The notes under the pieces were generated by a model, which saw only the letters and a program-made list of their open reading frames with translations, did no database searches and was not told the origin of the DNA. A program made the translations under genes and the position numbers. A stretch of 52,330 nt of DNA from positions 1 through 52,330 of the forward strand of contig DUUV01000095.1 in assembly GCA_012841375.1 (NCBI GenBank), in the 5' to 3' direction. This DNA comes from Candidatus Fermentithermobacillaceae bacterium. GTDB lineage: Bacteria; Bacillota; Sulfobacillia; Fermentithermobacillales; Fermentithermobacillaceae. This document shows, piece after piece, positions 25,276 through 34,329 of the stretch (position 1 is its first letter; each line of letters starts with the position of its first letter).

Positions 25276-26832
25276 ATGGGAGTCGGGCAAAGGTTCAAGC
25301 CTGGATGCTTCCGCGGTGCTCAGGTGGCCGTTGTGGGGATGGGCAAGTCGAACCAAGCCCTGACTCGATATTTGGTGAAAGAGGGCGCGGAGGTAACCTG
25401 TTTTGACCGGAAGACCGCCGGCGAGATAGGTCCGGCGTACGCCGAACTATCGGCTCTGGGCGTGAAGTGGAGCCTGGGCAGCGGTTACCTCTCGGCCCTT
25501 CCCTCTTTCAGGTGGGTGTTTCTAACTCCGGGGATGAAAAAGAACTTGCCTGAGATCGCGGCGGCGCGCGAGAGGGGCGCGGTGATTACCGGGGAGATAG
25601 GCCTCTTGCTTGACCGCTTGAGATGTCCCGTAGTTGCGGTCACGGGCAGCGCCGGCAAGACGACTACGTGCACTCTTGCCGGGCTAATGCTTCGCGAGAG
25701 CTTTCCCGAAAGGGAGGTCCATGTCGGCGGCAACATAGGCTCGGTCCTCATCGAACACGTGCAGGATATCCCCGAGGACGCCGTTGTCGTGTTGGAACTC
25801 TCGAGCTTCCAGTTGGAGCTTCTGACCCGGAGCCCCCGTGTATCCGCAGTCCTAAACCTCAAGCCGAACCACCTGGACGTTCACGAGAGCTACGAGGACT
25901 ACGTGGAAGCGAAGAAGAACATCTTCCGCTTTCAGGGCGCAAGTGACTGGTGTTTTCTCAACCTGGACGACGACGTGACAAGCGGCTTCGCCACCGAGTG
26001 CCCGGGCGGTCTTGGCTTCTTCACTTTTGATCCCGGCAAGATCGTTGCCGGGGCAGGAGGAGAACCGGGAGGGCGTCCGGCTGCCTGGGCCGATGGAGGG
26101 GACTTGTACGTCGCGCCGGGACCTCTCGCCGATCTTCCTTCGGCTGCATGCTGGAAGAAAGGTGGGCGCTACAGGCGGGTCGCGCGTAGAGGAGACCTGC
26201 TCGTTCCGGGCGACCACAACGTACTGAACGCCTTGGCAGCCGCCCTCCTCGCAGTGAGCGTGGGGGCTACGCCCGAAGGTATCGGCCGGGCCATCGAGAC
26301 GTTCAGAGGAGTGGAGCACCGCATCGAGTTCGTGCGGGAACTGAAGGGTGTGAAGTACTATAACGATTCCATCGCTACGGCGCCCGACCGCACCGAAGCC
26401 CTTCTGGACGCCATACAAGGTCCTCTGGTACTCATCCTCGGGGGGTACGACAAGGGGCTCACTTTCAATACGCTGGCTCGCAAGATAGTCAAGAGAGGGT
26501 GCGGAGTGGTGACCATGGGAGCGACGGCTCCCCTTATCGAGGAAGCCCTGGCGCGTGCAAAGCGGGACCTCTACGGCGATGCCGCTGAACTCGCGCTGCC
26601 GGTCATGGACCCCTTAGAGTCCGTGACGCAAAGATCTGAGCGCGGGGCACCCGGGTTGCGTACGGCCAGAGCTTCGTCTCTCGACGAGGCAGTCACGATC
26701 GCCACCGCGATGGCAAGATCACTGCCGGGAAGCTCGGTCGCTTTGTCTCCCGCATGCGCCAGTTACGATATGTTCCAGAATTACGAGGAACGCGGACGGC
26801 TGTTCAAGGAGGCCGTGGGAAGGCTTAGCTGA
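25276..26832 (+). CDS. murD: UDP-N-acetylmuramoyl-L-alanine--D-glutamate ligase
   Basis: A 518-residue Mur ligase that adds D-glutamate to the peptidoglycan precursor in the cytoplasm. The ATP loop is VTGSAGKTTT, followed by ELSSFQLE, LKPNHLDVH, the carbamylated-lysine region, HNVLNALAA, FRGVEHRIEFV and YNDSIATAPDRT. Order and motifs are those of MurD. It is 50 to 70 residues longer than usual, because of a Gly/Pro-rich insertion near residues 245-300 and another near 440-465. It stands outside a dcw cluster, next to an aminotransferase, which is uncommon but seen in some clostridial lineages. The stop is in the same reading frame as the following nth gene. Confidence 0.93.
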   Translation: MGVGQRFKPGCFRGAQVAVVGMGKSNQALTRYLVKEGAEVTCFDRKTAGEIGPAYAELSALGVKWSLGSGYLSALPSFRWVFLTPGMKKNLPEIAAARERGAVITGEIGLLLDRLRCPVVAVTGSAGKTTTCTLAGLMLRESFPEREVHVGGNIGSVLIEHVQDIPEDAVVVLELSSFQLELLTRSPRVSAVLNLKPNHLDVHESYEDYVEAKKNIFRFQGASDWCFLNLDDDVTSGFATECPGGLGFFTFDPGKIVAGAGGEPGGRPAAWADGGDLYVAPGPLADLPSAACWKKGGRYRRVARRGDLLVPGDHNVLNALAAALLAVSVGATPEGIGRAIETFRGVEHRIEFVRELKGVKYYNDSIATAPDRTEALLDAIQGPLVLILGGYDKGLTFNTLARKIVKRGCGVVTMGATAPLIEEALARAKRDLYGDAAELALPVMDPLESVTQRSERGAPGLRTARASSLDEAVTIATAMARSLPGSSVALSPACASYDMFQNYEERGRLFKEAVGRLS

Positions 26833-26871
26833 CTTCCCGCGCTTCCAGAGGAAGATAGGAGTGGATCCCCG

Positions 26872-27561
26872 CTGGCGGACAACGAGGCGAAAATTCAGGA
26901 GGTCTACCGCTTACTTGGAGCACATTATCCCATCGCTTTCTCAGGGCTCCTGGAGCCTAAGCGGGGCAACGCTGTTGACGTGTTGATCGCAACCATACTC
27001 TCTCAAGCCACAAACGACACGCTTACCGGGAGGGCATTTGCCGCCCTCAAGAGCGCCTTTCCGTCGTGGGATCTGGTGGCTGACGCCGAACCGTCCGTCG
27101 TGGAAGGGGCTTTGGCGGCCGGGGGGCTCCAGCGGGAGAAGACCAAGAAAGTGCAAGGTGCCCTGAGAAAGCTGAGAGAAGACTTCGGCGAGGTCACTCT
27201 GGATGGGCTGGCCGGGAAAAGCGTCCGGGAGTGCTTCGACTATCTGGTCTCTCTTCCCGGAGTCGGTCCCAAGACCGCTGCTTGCGTCATCGGTTTCGGG
27301 CTCGGGAAACCCGCATTTCCCGTTGACACGCACGTGCACAGACTGTCAAAGAGGCTCGGCCTTGTTCCGGAGCGGTTCACTGCCGAAAAGACCCAAAAGT
27401 ATCTCGAAGAGATAACCCCTCAAGACATCAAAATGCCGCTGCATGTATTGATGATAAAGCACGGCAGGGAAACGTGTTCGTCCCGAAGACCGAAGTGTTC
27501 AATCTGTCCGCTTTCTGATCTGTGCGGAGGATATGAGTCCCCCGAGAAGAATCTCTCATAA
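26872..27561 (+). CDS. nth: Endonuclease III (DNA glycosylase/AP lyase), probable CTG start
   Basis: Endonuclease III removes oxidised pyrimidines and cuts abasic DNA. Seen are ILSQATND, the helix-hairpin-helix LPGVGPKTA with the catalytic Lys, VDTHVHRLSKRLGL with the catalytic Asp, and the 4Fe-4S signature C-X6-C-X2-C-X5-C at the end. Family-like sequence (IQEVYRLLGAHYP and on) continues upstream of GTG 26980, the first ordinary start, which would remove about 36 residues of the first helices. No ATG, GTG or TTG exists in frame between the murD stop (26832) and 26980. CTG 26872 lies ten bases after AGGAG (26857-26861) and gives 229 residues, so I chose it. A sequencing frameshift is the alternative. 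Confidence 0.85.
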   Translation: MADNEAKIQEVYRLLGAHYPIAFSGLLEPKRGNAVDVLIATILSQATNDTLTGRAFAALKSAFPSWDLVADAEPSVVEGALAAGGLQREKTKKVQGALRKLREDFGEVTLDGLAGKSVRECFDYLVSLPGVGPKTAACVIGFGLGKPAFPVDTHVHRLSKRLGLVPERFTAEKTQKYLEEITPQDIKMPLHVLMIKHGRETCSSRRPKCSICPLSDLCGGYESPEKNLS

Positions 27562-27578
27562 AACCGGTATGGCGAGGG

Positions 27579-27776
27579 CTAACGTACCGGGTTCGTCTTA
27601 GCGGGTTTGCTGGCGGAGTTCTGATCTCGTAGAGCCTTCGCTTGGTGTATGTCGTATTCGGGTTCAGTCTTGAGCTCGGTGCCGCAGTGCGGGCACGGCC
27701 ATTTCTCGTAATGAGTGGCAGCGCTGTACGATATCTCCTTGCAGCTGGGACAGAATTTCCAGGGCACGTAGTTCAC
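27579..27776 (-). CDS. Small zinc-ribbon protein
   Basis: A 65-residue protein with two CxxC knuckles, CPSC near residue 9 and CPHC near residue 28, forming a probable zinc ribbon, followed by a charged tail (KTEPEYDIHQAKALRDQ). I recognise no named family. GTG 27776 is used; AGGAAG lies just before it at tight spacing. It is convergent with nth and divergent from dnaE. An inverted repeat across its 3' end (27562-27593, AACCGGTA and TACCGGGTT) could terminate both it and nth. Confidence 0.6.
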   Translation of the reverse strand: MNYVPWKFCPSCKEISYSAATHYEKWPCPHCGTELKTEPEYDIHQAKALRDQNSASKPAKTNPVR

Positions 27777-27852
27777 CTTCCTGATCGGTTGTCCGCCAGA
27801 CTATTGTATAACAATTTAGTCACAATTCCCATACGTTGGAGGCAAATGTTGG

Positions 27853-30800
27853 ATGCGTTTCACACATCTCCATGTCCATACAGAATACAGCCTGCTGGAC
27901 GGCGCTTGCCGCATAAGCGAGGCGCCGGCTCTGGCCAAGAAGAGGGGTATGGATTCCTTGGCCATTACCGATCACGGCGCGATGTACGGTGTGGTCGGCT
28001 TCTACGAGTCGTGTAAGGCCAACGGAGTCAAGCCCATATTCGGGTGCGAAGTATACGTGGCCCATGCCTCACGGTTGGACAAGACCGCCGGCACCAACGA
28101 CAAGCCGTACCACCTGGTCCTCCTTGCGGAGAACCGGACGGGGTACTCAAACCTCATGAAGGTAGTGTCTACCGGCTTTCTCGACGGTTTCTACTACAGG
28201 CCCCGGGTGGACCTGGAAATTCTAGCCCGGTACTCCAAGGGGCTCATAGCCTTGACGGGGTGTTTGGAAGGGGAACTGGCGGTCCGGCTCAGAGAGGGAA
28301 GGACCCGGATGGCAGAAGAGGCCTTGGGACGGTATCTCGATATCTACGGCAGGGAAAACCTCTTCATTGAGATCCAGAGGAACGGGGTTCCGGAACAGGA
28401 CGCGGTGAACGCCGGACTCATAGACCTATCCAAGCGGTTTGGACTCCCCTTGGTGGCCACCAACGACTGCCATTACCTCACCAGAGAGGACGCCCGCCCC
28501 CACGAGGTTCTCTTGGCCATTCAGACCGGCACGAACCTGAACGACCCAAAGAGGCTCACATTCACAGGCGACGAGTTTTACCTGAAGTCGCCTGAGGAGA
28601 TGGAGGCTTGCTTTAGCGATATGCCCGAGGCGTTGGAAAGCACCGCCATCATCGCGGATCGCTGCGAGGTCGAGCTCGACATAGGCCGGATCCACCTGCC
28701 CGAGTACCCTCTTCCGCCCGGCGAGAGCGCAGGTTCGATCCTCAGAAAAAAAGCCTGGGCAGGATTTCGGGAGCGTCTCGGAGGAAAGCGTGATCCTGTG
28801 CGCGAGGAGAGGCTGGAACGTGAACTCCGGATGATCGACGACATGGGCTACTCCTCCTACTTCCTGATCGTTGAGGACTTTGTCTCTCATGCCAAGAAAC
28901 AGGGGATAGCCGTTGGTCCTGGCCGAGGATCGGCTGCCGGAAGCCTGGTGGCTTACTGCCTTGGAATAACCAATATCGACCCAATCGAGTACGATCTTGT
29001 CTTCGAGAGGTTTCTAAACCCCGAGCGGGTGACCATGCCCGACATAGACATAGACTTTCAAGACGACAGGCGCGATGAGGTCATTGACTATGTGAGAGGT
29101 AAGTACGGTGAAGATAAAGTAGCTCAGATAATCACCTTTGGGACCATGGCTGCGAGAGCGGTGGTCAGGGATGTCGGGAGAGCGCTTTCCATCCCCTACG
29201 GCGAGGCCGACCGAATCGCCAAGATGATACCCGCCCAGCCCGGAATGACGCTTGAGCGAGCGATGGAGTTGTCGCCGGACTTGCGCGCCGCTTCCGGGAA
29301 TGAAGACGTGCGGAGGCTCCTAGATGTTGCCGCGCGGCTCGAGGGGATGCCCCGGCACTCATCAATTCACGCAGCCGGGATAGTGATAGGCAAAGGCCCT
29401 CTCTGGGACCACGTCCCGCTGGCAAAGACCCAGGACGGGGCAGTGGTCACCCAGTTTCCCATGGAGGATCTTGAGACACTCGGCCTCCTCAAGATGGACT
29501 TCCTAGCTCTCAGGACTTTGACCGTCATCCAAAGGGCGGTTCACCTGGTTGAGCACGATACCGGGAGCCGCTTCCAAGTGGACGCCATCCCCGTAGACGA
29601 CAAGCCAACTTACGACCTGCTTCAGAGAGGCGAATCACTAGGAGTCTTTCAGTTGGAGTCGGGATGGGTAAGAGACTTTCTAAAAGAACTGAAGCCGGAG
29701 AGGCTTGAGGACATAATCGCCACTGTAGCCTTGTGCCGCCCCGGTCCTATGCAGCAGATTCCCGAGTATCTCCGGGCGAGGAGAGGAACCCCCCATTACA
29801 TCCACCCCCTCCTCGAGCCGGTTCTGAAAGACACCTACGGTGTGCTCGTCTACCAGGAACAGATCCTCAAGCTTGTGAACGTTGTGGCGGGGTTCAGCCT
29901 TGGAGAAGCCGATATCTTAAGGCGCGCCGTCGGGAAGAAGAAACTGGACCTGCTCCTTGACTCCGAGAAGAAGTTCATGGAAGGCGCGGTGGCCAACGGT
30001 GTGCCCGAGAGAATGGCCAAAGAGATATTCGACCTGATACTCAAGTTCGCCAACTACGGCTTCAACAAGAACCACGCCGCCCCATACGCTCTGATCGCCT
30101 ACCAGACGGCCTATCTCAAGGCCAACTACCCAAAGCAGTTCATGGCTGCCCTCCTGTCATCGGTGGCAGGTATTCACGGAAAGGTGGGCATCTACCTAGA
30201 GGAAGCTCGCAAGATGGGGTTGGGCGTGCTGGGGCCGAGCGTCAACAAGAGCCGGGTGGAGTTCTCGGTGGAAGGCGGGGCCATTAGATACGGGCTTGGA
30301 GGCATCAAGAACGTGGGGGAGGCCCTGGCCCGTTCAATTGTGGAGGAACGGCAGAAAGGAGGCGCATACCTGTCTCTGGAGGACCTTACTTCCAGGCTGG
30401 ACGCGAGGCTCCTCCACAAGAAGGCGTTGGAGAGTCTCATCCGGTGCGGGGCACTGGACGACCTGGGGACCAGGTTTGACAACCTGACAAGGATGCCTGC
30501 GGCTCTCGAGTCAAGACCCAGAGCGGCGCAGGGTCAGCCGTCCCTCTTCGGCATTGAACCTTCGCTCGTTCGCCCGGATGAACGGACGCAAGACAAGGCG
30601 GCCCGAAGTCAGCCGTCGCTCTTCGGTTTTGAGCCGGTCCCCGGGCCTTCTCGGGTACCAGAGACCTCGGCCGCCAAGCGACCGCGCTCGGAGGAAAAGG
30701 TTGCCCTGGAAGTACGGCTGAACTGGGAAAGGGATCTCCTGGGCATGTATCTGAGCGGTCACCCCTTGGCGAAGTACACCGAGTTTCTCAAAAAGCACGC

Positions 30801-31128
30801 CACGCCCACCGGCGAACTGGAGTCCCTGGGCGACGGCAGAGAGATCACCATCGGAGGACGTATTTCGACCCAAAAGAAGGTTATCACGAGGTCCGGCGAC
30901 GAAATGGCGTTTATCACGGTTGAAGATGATTTCGGTTCCATCGAGGTCATCGTCTTCCCGAAACTCTATAGCAGGGTGAGAGCCGCCATATCCAAGGATA
31001 ACGTGGTCTTGGTGCGCGGGAAGGTGGAGGAGCAGGAGGAAACGCGTCGAATACTGGCAAGAGACTTGGTGCCTGTTGAGAAACTGATGGAATCGGGTGG
31101 ATTCCCGGGGAAACACTACAGCCGATAG
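27853..31128 (+). CDS. dnaE: DNA polymerase III subunit alpha (DnaE type)
   Basis: A 1091-residue replicative polymerase. The order is N-terminal PHP domain (HLHVHTEYSLLDG at about residues 4-16, AITDHGAMYG near 36), polymerase palm with PDIDIDFQDDRRDE (about 395-408) carrying catalytic aspartates, fingers with QLESGWVRDFLKEL and VYQEQILK, the helix-hairpin-helix region, and an OB-fold (about 995-1070). PHP metal-binding residues look intact, so the PHP domain may be active. Length and order fit DnaE1 and not PolC. GGAGG lies near 27838, about ten bases before ATG 27853. A small gene and pfkA follow, a common neighbourhood in Bacillota. Confidence 0.95.
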   Translation: MRFTHLHVHTEYSLLDGACRISEAPALAKKRGMDSLAITDHGAMYGVVGFYESCKANGVKPIFGCEVYVAHASRLDKTAGTNDKPYHLVLLAENRTGYSNLMKVVSTGFLDGFYYRPRVDLEILARYSKGLIALTGCLEGELAVRLREGRTRMAEEALGRYLDIYGRENLFIEIQRNGVPEQDAVNAGLIDLSKRFGLPLVATNDCHYLTREDARPHEVLLAIQTGTNLNDPKRLTFTGDEFYLKSPEEMEACFSDMPEALESTAIIADRCEVELDIGRIHLPEYPLPPGESAGSILRKKAWAGFRERLGGKRDPVREERLERELRMIDDMGYSSYFLIVEDFVSHAKKQGIAVGPGRGSAAGSLVAYCLGITNIDPIEYDLVFERFLNPERVTMPDIDIDFQDDRRDEVIDYVRGKYGEDKVAQIITFGTMAARAVVRDVGRALSIPYGEADRIAKMIPAQPGMTLERAMELSPDLRAASGNEDVRRLLDVAARLEGMPRHSSIHAAGIVIGKGPLWDHVPLAKTQDGAVVTQFPMEDLETLGLLKMDFLALRTLTVIQRAVHLVEHDTGSRFQVDAIPVDDKPTYDLLQRGESLGVFQLESGWVRDFLKELKPERLEDIIATVALCRPGPMQQIPEYLRARRGTPHYIHPLLEPVLKDTYGVLVYQEQILKLVNVVAGFSLGEADILRRAVGKKKLDLLLDSEKKFMEGAVANGVPERMAKEIFDLILKFANYGFNKNHAAPYALIAYQTAYLKANYPKQFMAALLSSVAGIHGKVGIYLEEARKMGLGVLGPSVNKSRVEFSVEGGAIRYGLGGIKNVGEALARSIVEERQKGGAYLSLEDLTSRLDARLLHKKALESLIRCGALDDLGTRFDNLTRMPAALESRPRAAQGQPSLFGIEPSLVRPDERTQDKAARSQPSLFGFEPVPGPSRVPETSAAKRPRSEEKVALEVRLNWERDLLGMYLSGHPLAKYTEFLKKHATPTGELESLGDGREITIGGRISTQKKVITRSGDEMAFITVEDDFGSIEVIVFPKLYSRVRAAISKDNVVLVRGKVEEQEETRRILARDLVPVEKLMESGGFPGKHYSR

Positions 31129-31146
31129 GGAGGAGGTAAGCTGCCT

Positions 31147-31356
31147 GTGTGGAAGGTCGTATATGTCGCTTCCGGCTGGAGCGAGGCTGAGCGTCTGAAG
31201 AACCACCTTACCAGGGACGGACTCCTTGTTATGCTTCGAACCTGCGGCTGTGACAACGACAAGCTGGCCAAGCATGTTGAGCTATTGGTTCCCGAGATCG
31301 AGGTAGCCGAGGCTCACTCCATCATCATGCAGCTTATGGGCACTGTGAGGGCCTGA
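31147..31356 (+). CDS. Small DUF2007-like protein between dnaE and pfkA
   Basis: A 69-residue protein with a beta-alpha-beta-beta-alpha pattern: VVYVASGWSEAERLKNHLTR, then LLVMLR, then VELLVPEIEVAEAHSIIMQL. This resembles the small DUF2007 or signal-transducing type proteins, whose function is unknown. Two Cys (RTCGCDND) sit in the middle loop. GTG 31147 follows GGAGGAGGTAAG by nine bases. It is spaced 18 bases from dnaE and two from pfkA, so it is co-transcribed and probably translationally linked to pfkA. Confidence 0.75.
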   Translation: MWKVVYVASGWSEAERLKNHLTRDGLLVMLRTCGCDNDKLAKHVELLVPEIEVAEAHSIIMQLMGTVRA

Positions 31357-31358
31357 CC

Positions 31359-32315
31359 TTGAAGATTGGAGTCCTGACTAGCGGCGGAGACGCACCGGGG
31401 ATGAATGCCGCGATCAGAGCGGTAGTAAGACGCGGCATTTCCCTTGGCGCAAACGTGTACGGTATCCGGCGAGGTTTCGATGGCCTGCTTGACGGTGATA
31501 TCTTCCCTATGAGAGTGGATTCTGTCGGCGATACGATTCACCGGGGTGGCACCATCTTGCACACCGCTCGATCCGACCGTTTCATGCTTCCCGAGGGACA
31601 AGACCTTGCCGCTGCTCGCGTCCGCGGCGCGGGACTTACCGGCATCGTCGTCATCGGAGGCGACGGCAGCCTCCGGGGTATGGTTGAACTCTGCAGGCGC
31701 GGAGTCAAGGCCATCGGGATACCGGGTACGATTGACAACGATATCGCCTACTCTGACTACACAATCGGCTTCGATACCGCAGTCAATACCGGAGTTGAGG
31801 CCGTGAACCGGCTCCGTGACACGGCTACTTCCCACGAACGAGTCTTTGTTGTCGAGACCATGGGGCGGCACGAAGGACATCTGGCCCTGGCGGTCGGTGT
31901 AGCCGGCGGGGCAGAGACCATACTTGTCCCCGAACTCCCGGTAAACATCGAGGAAATCTGCGACAAGCTCAAGAGAGGGCTGGACCGGGGCAAGGTCCAC
32001 AGCATAATCGTGGTTGCCGAAGGTGCGGCCAGCGGGTTTGACGTTGCCAGGCAAATTGAAGCTTGCTTGGGGATGGAACTCCGGGTGACCGTCTTGGGCC
32101 ATGTCCAGAGAGGAGGGACGCCCACCGCGTTCGACAGGTTGCTGGCGTCCAGGATGGGCGCCAGGGCGGTTGAACTCCTATATCGTGGGCAGTCCAATCT
32201 CGTGGTAGGCGTGAGCGGTCCCCGCTTAGTCGCAACCCCCACCCCCGAAGTGCTTGCCGCAAAGAAGGAACTGGACATGGACCTCTTTAACCTGGCCCAG
32301 GACTTGGCCCGCTAA
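31359..32315 (+). CDS. pfkA: ATP-dependent 6-phosphofructokinase
   Basis: A 318-residue phosphofructokinase, which phosphorylates fructose 6-phosphate in glycolysis. Motifs include TSGGDAPGMNAAIRA at the start, GGDGS (the Gly marks ATP and not pyrophosphate as donor), the catalytic PGTIDNDI, the Arg/Glu-rich VETMGRHEGHLA, and LGHVQRGGTPTAFDR. Length is normal. The start is TTG 31359, two bases after the preceding small gene. No pyruvate kinase gene follows, unlike in many Bacillota. Confidence 0.95.
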   Translation: MKIGVLTSGGDAPGMNAAIRAVVRRGISLGANVYGIRRGFDGLLDGDIFPMRVDSVGDTIHRGGTILHTARSDRFMLPEGQDLAAARVRGAGLTGIVVIGGDGSLRGMVELCRRGVKAIGIPGTIDNDIAYSDYTIGFDTAVNTGVEAVNRLRDTATSHERVFVVETMGRHEGHLALAVGVAGGAETILVPELPVNIEEICDKLKRGLDRGKVHSIIVVAEGAASGFDVARQIEACLGMELRVTVLGHVQRGGTPTAFDRLLASRMGARAVELLYRGQSNLVVGVSGPRLVATPTPEVLAAKKELDMDLFNLAQDLAR

Positions 32316-32355
32316 AACCGCCGTTCTTTGCTCCAAAGAATTCCCAAAACGCCGT

Positions 32356-32399
32356 AAGTAGCTCCGTCTCTGAGTGGTCGCTCCCCAACGCTACTTTTT
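32356..32399 (+). terminator. Possible terminator after pfkA
   Basis: AAGTAGC (32356-32362) pairs with GCTACTT (32390-32396), with a smaller GAG/CTC hairpin inside, followed by a run of T. The long loop makes it weaker than the other terminators here. Confidence 0.45.
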
Positions 32400-32512
32400 G
32401 GCACTACTTTTTCTTTGTGAAAGTCGGCTTTTTCGCCAGGAGATAGGAGGTACTCTGTAGAATACTCAAATTTGGCGGGGTAATTGGTTCATCATAGGGA
32501 GTGACCGAAGGA

Positions 32513-33613
32513 ATGGATGCACTATTCAGTGGTCTAGTCAACATGACCTGGCAACAAGGCGTTATGCTGGCCGTAGGCGGAGTCCTCATTTATCTGGCGA
32601 TCGCAAAGGAGTACGAACCCGTACTGCTCTTACCGATAGGGTTCGGAGCGATACTTGCGAACATACCGGGTTCATCGGCAATCGGCCCCCACGGCTTCTT
32701 GACAATCCTCTATGAAGCAGGAATTGTGACCGAGCTTTTCCCGATCCTCATCTTCATCGGAATAGGCGCTATGGTCGATTTCGGTCCTCTCTTGGAACAG
32801 CCGTTCATGCTGTTTTTCGGCGCGGCCGCACAGTTGGGCATCTTTCTCACAATGACTCTCGCGGTGCTCGCCAAGTTTCCCCTTCATGAGGCGGCGGCTA
32901 TCGGCATCATTGGTACCGCGGACGGGCCGACCTCCATCTACGTGGCAAGCATTCTGGCTCCCAGACTCCTTGCCCCGATTTCGGTGGCGGCCTATTCATA
33001 TATGTCGCTGGTACCCATCATCCAGCCACCCGTAGTCAGGGCGCTCACGACCCCGGCCGAGCGCAAAATCCATATGGAGCCGGTAAGGTCCAAGAAGATA
33101 TCCCGCCTGGTCCGGATCCTCTTCCCGATCATCATCACCGCGATTGCCGGCCTCGTCGCGCCGGTGAGCCTGGCGCTGGTAGGGAGCCTCATGTTCGGGA
33201 ACCTTCTGAGGGAGGCGGGAGTGGTCGAAAGGCTGTCGAAGACCGCCCAGAACGAATTGGCGAACCTGGTTTCCCTGCTGTTGGGCATCACTATCGGGGC
33301 GACCATGACGGCAAACGAGTTCCTTAACCCAGCTACTCTCCTCATCATCGGTATGGGCCTGGTAGCGTTCGTGCTGGATACCGCAGGAGGGGTCATCTTC
33401 GCCAAGATACTGAACTTGTTCCTGAAGCGTAAAGTCAACCCTATGGTCGGTGCCTGCGGGCTTTCGGCTTTCCCCATGTCGGCCAGGGTCATTCACAGGA
33501 TGGCGCAGCAAGAGGACCCGAGTAACTTCCTCCTGATGCAGGCCGTGTCGGCCAACGTGGCGGGGCAGATAGCCTCGATTATCGCGGGAGCCATGATACT
33601 GGCCCTGACATAA
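32513..33613 (+). CDS. Sodium-translocating decarboxylase, beta subunit
   Basis: A 366-residue membrane protein of the OadB/GcdB/MmdB family, the subunit that couples decarboxylation of a biotin-bound carboxyl group to Na+ export. Seen are the GTADGPTSIYVAS segment, with the essential Asp of the family, and LSAFPMSARVIHRM near the end, plus about nine helices. ATG 32513 is preceded by GGGAGTGA at suitable distance; GTG 32501 is a longer option. A small gamma-like gene follows, but there is no carboxyltransferase alpha or biotin-carrier gene in the window. The partner enzyme (oxaloacetate, methylmalonyl-CoA or glutaconyl-CoA decarboxylase) thus cannot be told. Confidence 0.9.
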   Translation: MDALFSGLVNMTWQQGVMLAVGGVLIYLAIAKEYEPVLLLPIGFGAILANIPGSSAIGPHGFLTILYEAGIVTELFPILIFIGIGAMVDFGPLLEQPFMLFFGAAAQLGIFLTMTLAVLAKFPLHEAAAIGIIGTADGPTSIYVASILAPRLLAPISVAAYSYMSLVPIIQPPVVRALTTPAERKIHMEPVRSKKISRLVRILFPIIITAIAGLVAPVSLALVGSLMFGNLLREAGVVERLSKTAQNELANLVSLLLGITIGATMTANEFLNPATLLIIGMGLVAFVLDTAGGVIFAKILNLFLKRKVNPMVGACGLSAFPMSARVIHRMAQQEDPSNFLLMQAVSANVAGQIASIIAGAMILALT

Positions 33614-33663
33614 ACCGTCATCGAAGGCCGAACGACACACTTGTTGGAACACTGGCGGACTAA

Positions 33664-33691
33664 GGGCCCAACGCAAAAGCTTGCGTGGCCC
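33664..33691 (+). other. Hairpin between the beta and gamma-like genes
   Basis: GGGCC and ACGCAA pair with TTGCGT and GGCCC around an AAGC loop, with a two-base bulge. There is no T-run, so it may be an mRNA-stability or processing element that sets beta against gamma expression; this is an inference. Confidence 0.45.
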
Positions 33692-33709
33692 GGTTCGAGG
33701 AGGATAGAC

Positions 33710-33835
33710 ATGGAGACTTTGATGCAGACGCTAAACATAATGGCCATATCGATGGCTACCGTCTTCGGCGTGATGTCCATTCTGTACGTTGTCATCCGGT
33801 TGATGGTGAGGCCCGAGAAGGAAACCCAACCGTAG
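33710..33835 (+). CDS. Small OadG-like (gamma) membrane subunit
   Basis: A 41-residue protein with a single helix (about 8-32: NIMAISMATVFGVMSILYVV) and a short charged tail. This is the plan of OadG-type gamma subunits, which stabilise the Na+-pumping decarboxylase complex. ATG 33710 follows GAGGAGG at 33697-33703. A longer open frame begins at 33641 but has no ribosome-binding site. Identity rests on size, topology and position after the beta subunit. Confidence 0.65.
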   Translation: METLMQTLNIMAISMATVFGVMSILYVVIRLMVRPEKETQP

Positions 33836-33848
33836 ACAACGTGGTTCG

Positions 33849-34265
33849 ATGAACTTCTACGGGGTGATGAGCGTGGGCCGTAAGGCGCGTTTGGGAGTCT
33901 TAGGTTTCTTGGCTTTCACGGCCCTCCCCGTGATTGAGATCGCCCTCTTGGTTGAGATGGGCAAGAGGATCGGCACGTGGTGGACCGTCTTCTTCGTGAT
34001 CGGCACGGGTCTCCTCGGAGGCGCATTGCTCGGACTTGAGGGATACGGTGTTGTCCGCAAACTCCAATCCGAGGTAAGAAGCGGGAAGATTCCTGAAGAC
34101 CCCATTATCGACGGTGTCCTTGTCGTGATTGGCGCGCTCCTTCTCATAAGCCCGGGGGTGTTGACCGACGCCACAGGCATCATCCTCATGTTCCCGCCAT
34201 CGAGGTTCCTGGTGAGGTCCGGGGTGAAGAGGTGGATCAGGAAGTTCATCATGATAAACCTGTGA
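33849..34265 (+). CDS. fxsA: FxsA family membrane protein
   Basis: A 138-residue FxsA-type protein with about four helices: FLAFTALPVIEIALLVEMG, TWWTVFFVIGTGLLGGALLG, IDGVLVVIGALLLISPGVLTD and the conserved ISPGVLTDATG segment. FxsA overproduction relieves F-plasmid exclusion of phage T7 in E. coli; its native role is unknown. ATG 33849 has no Shine-Dalgarno. GTG 33873 has GGGGTGATG just upstream and fits the usual family start, so the protein may be 130 residues. Confidence 0.88.
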   Translation: MNFYGVMSVGRKARLGVLGFLAFTALPVIEIALLVEMGKRIGTWWTVFFVIGTGLLGGALLGLEGYGVVRKLQSEVRSGKIPEDPIIDGVLVVIGALLLISPGVLTDATGIILMFPPSRFLVRSGVKRWIRKFIMINL

Positions 34266-34329
34266 TTGGGGTCTCCCGGCGCGGTCCGGCACGGGCGAGC
34301 CGCCGGTTTACAGCCCATCTGCTTTGAAC

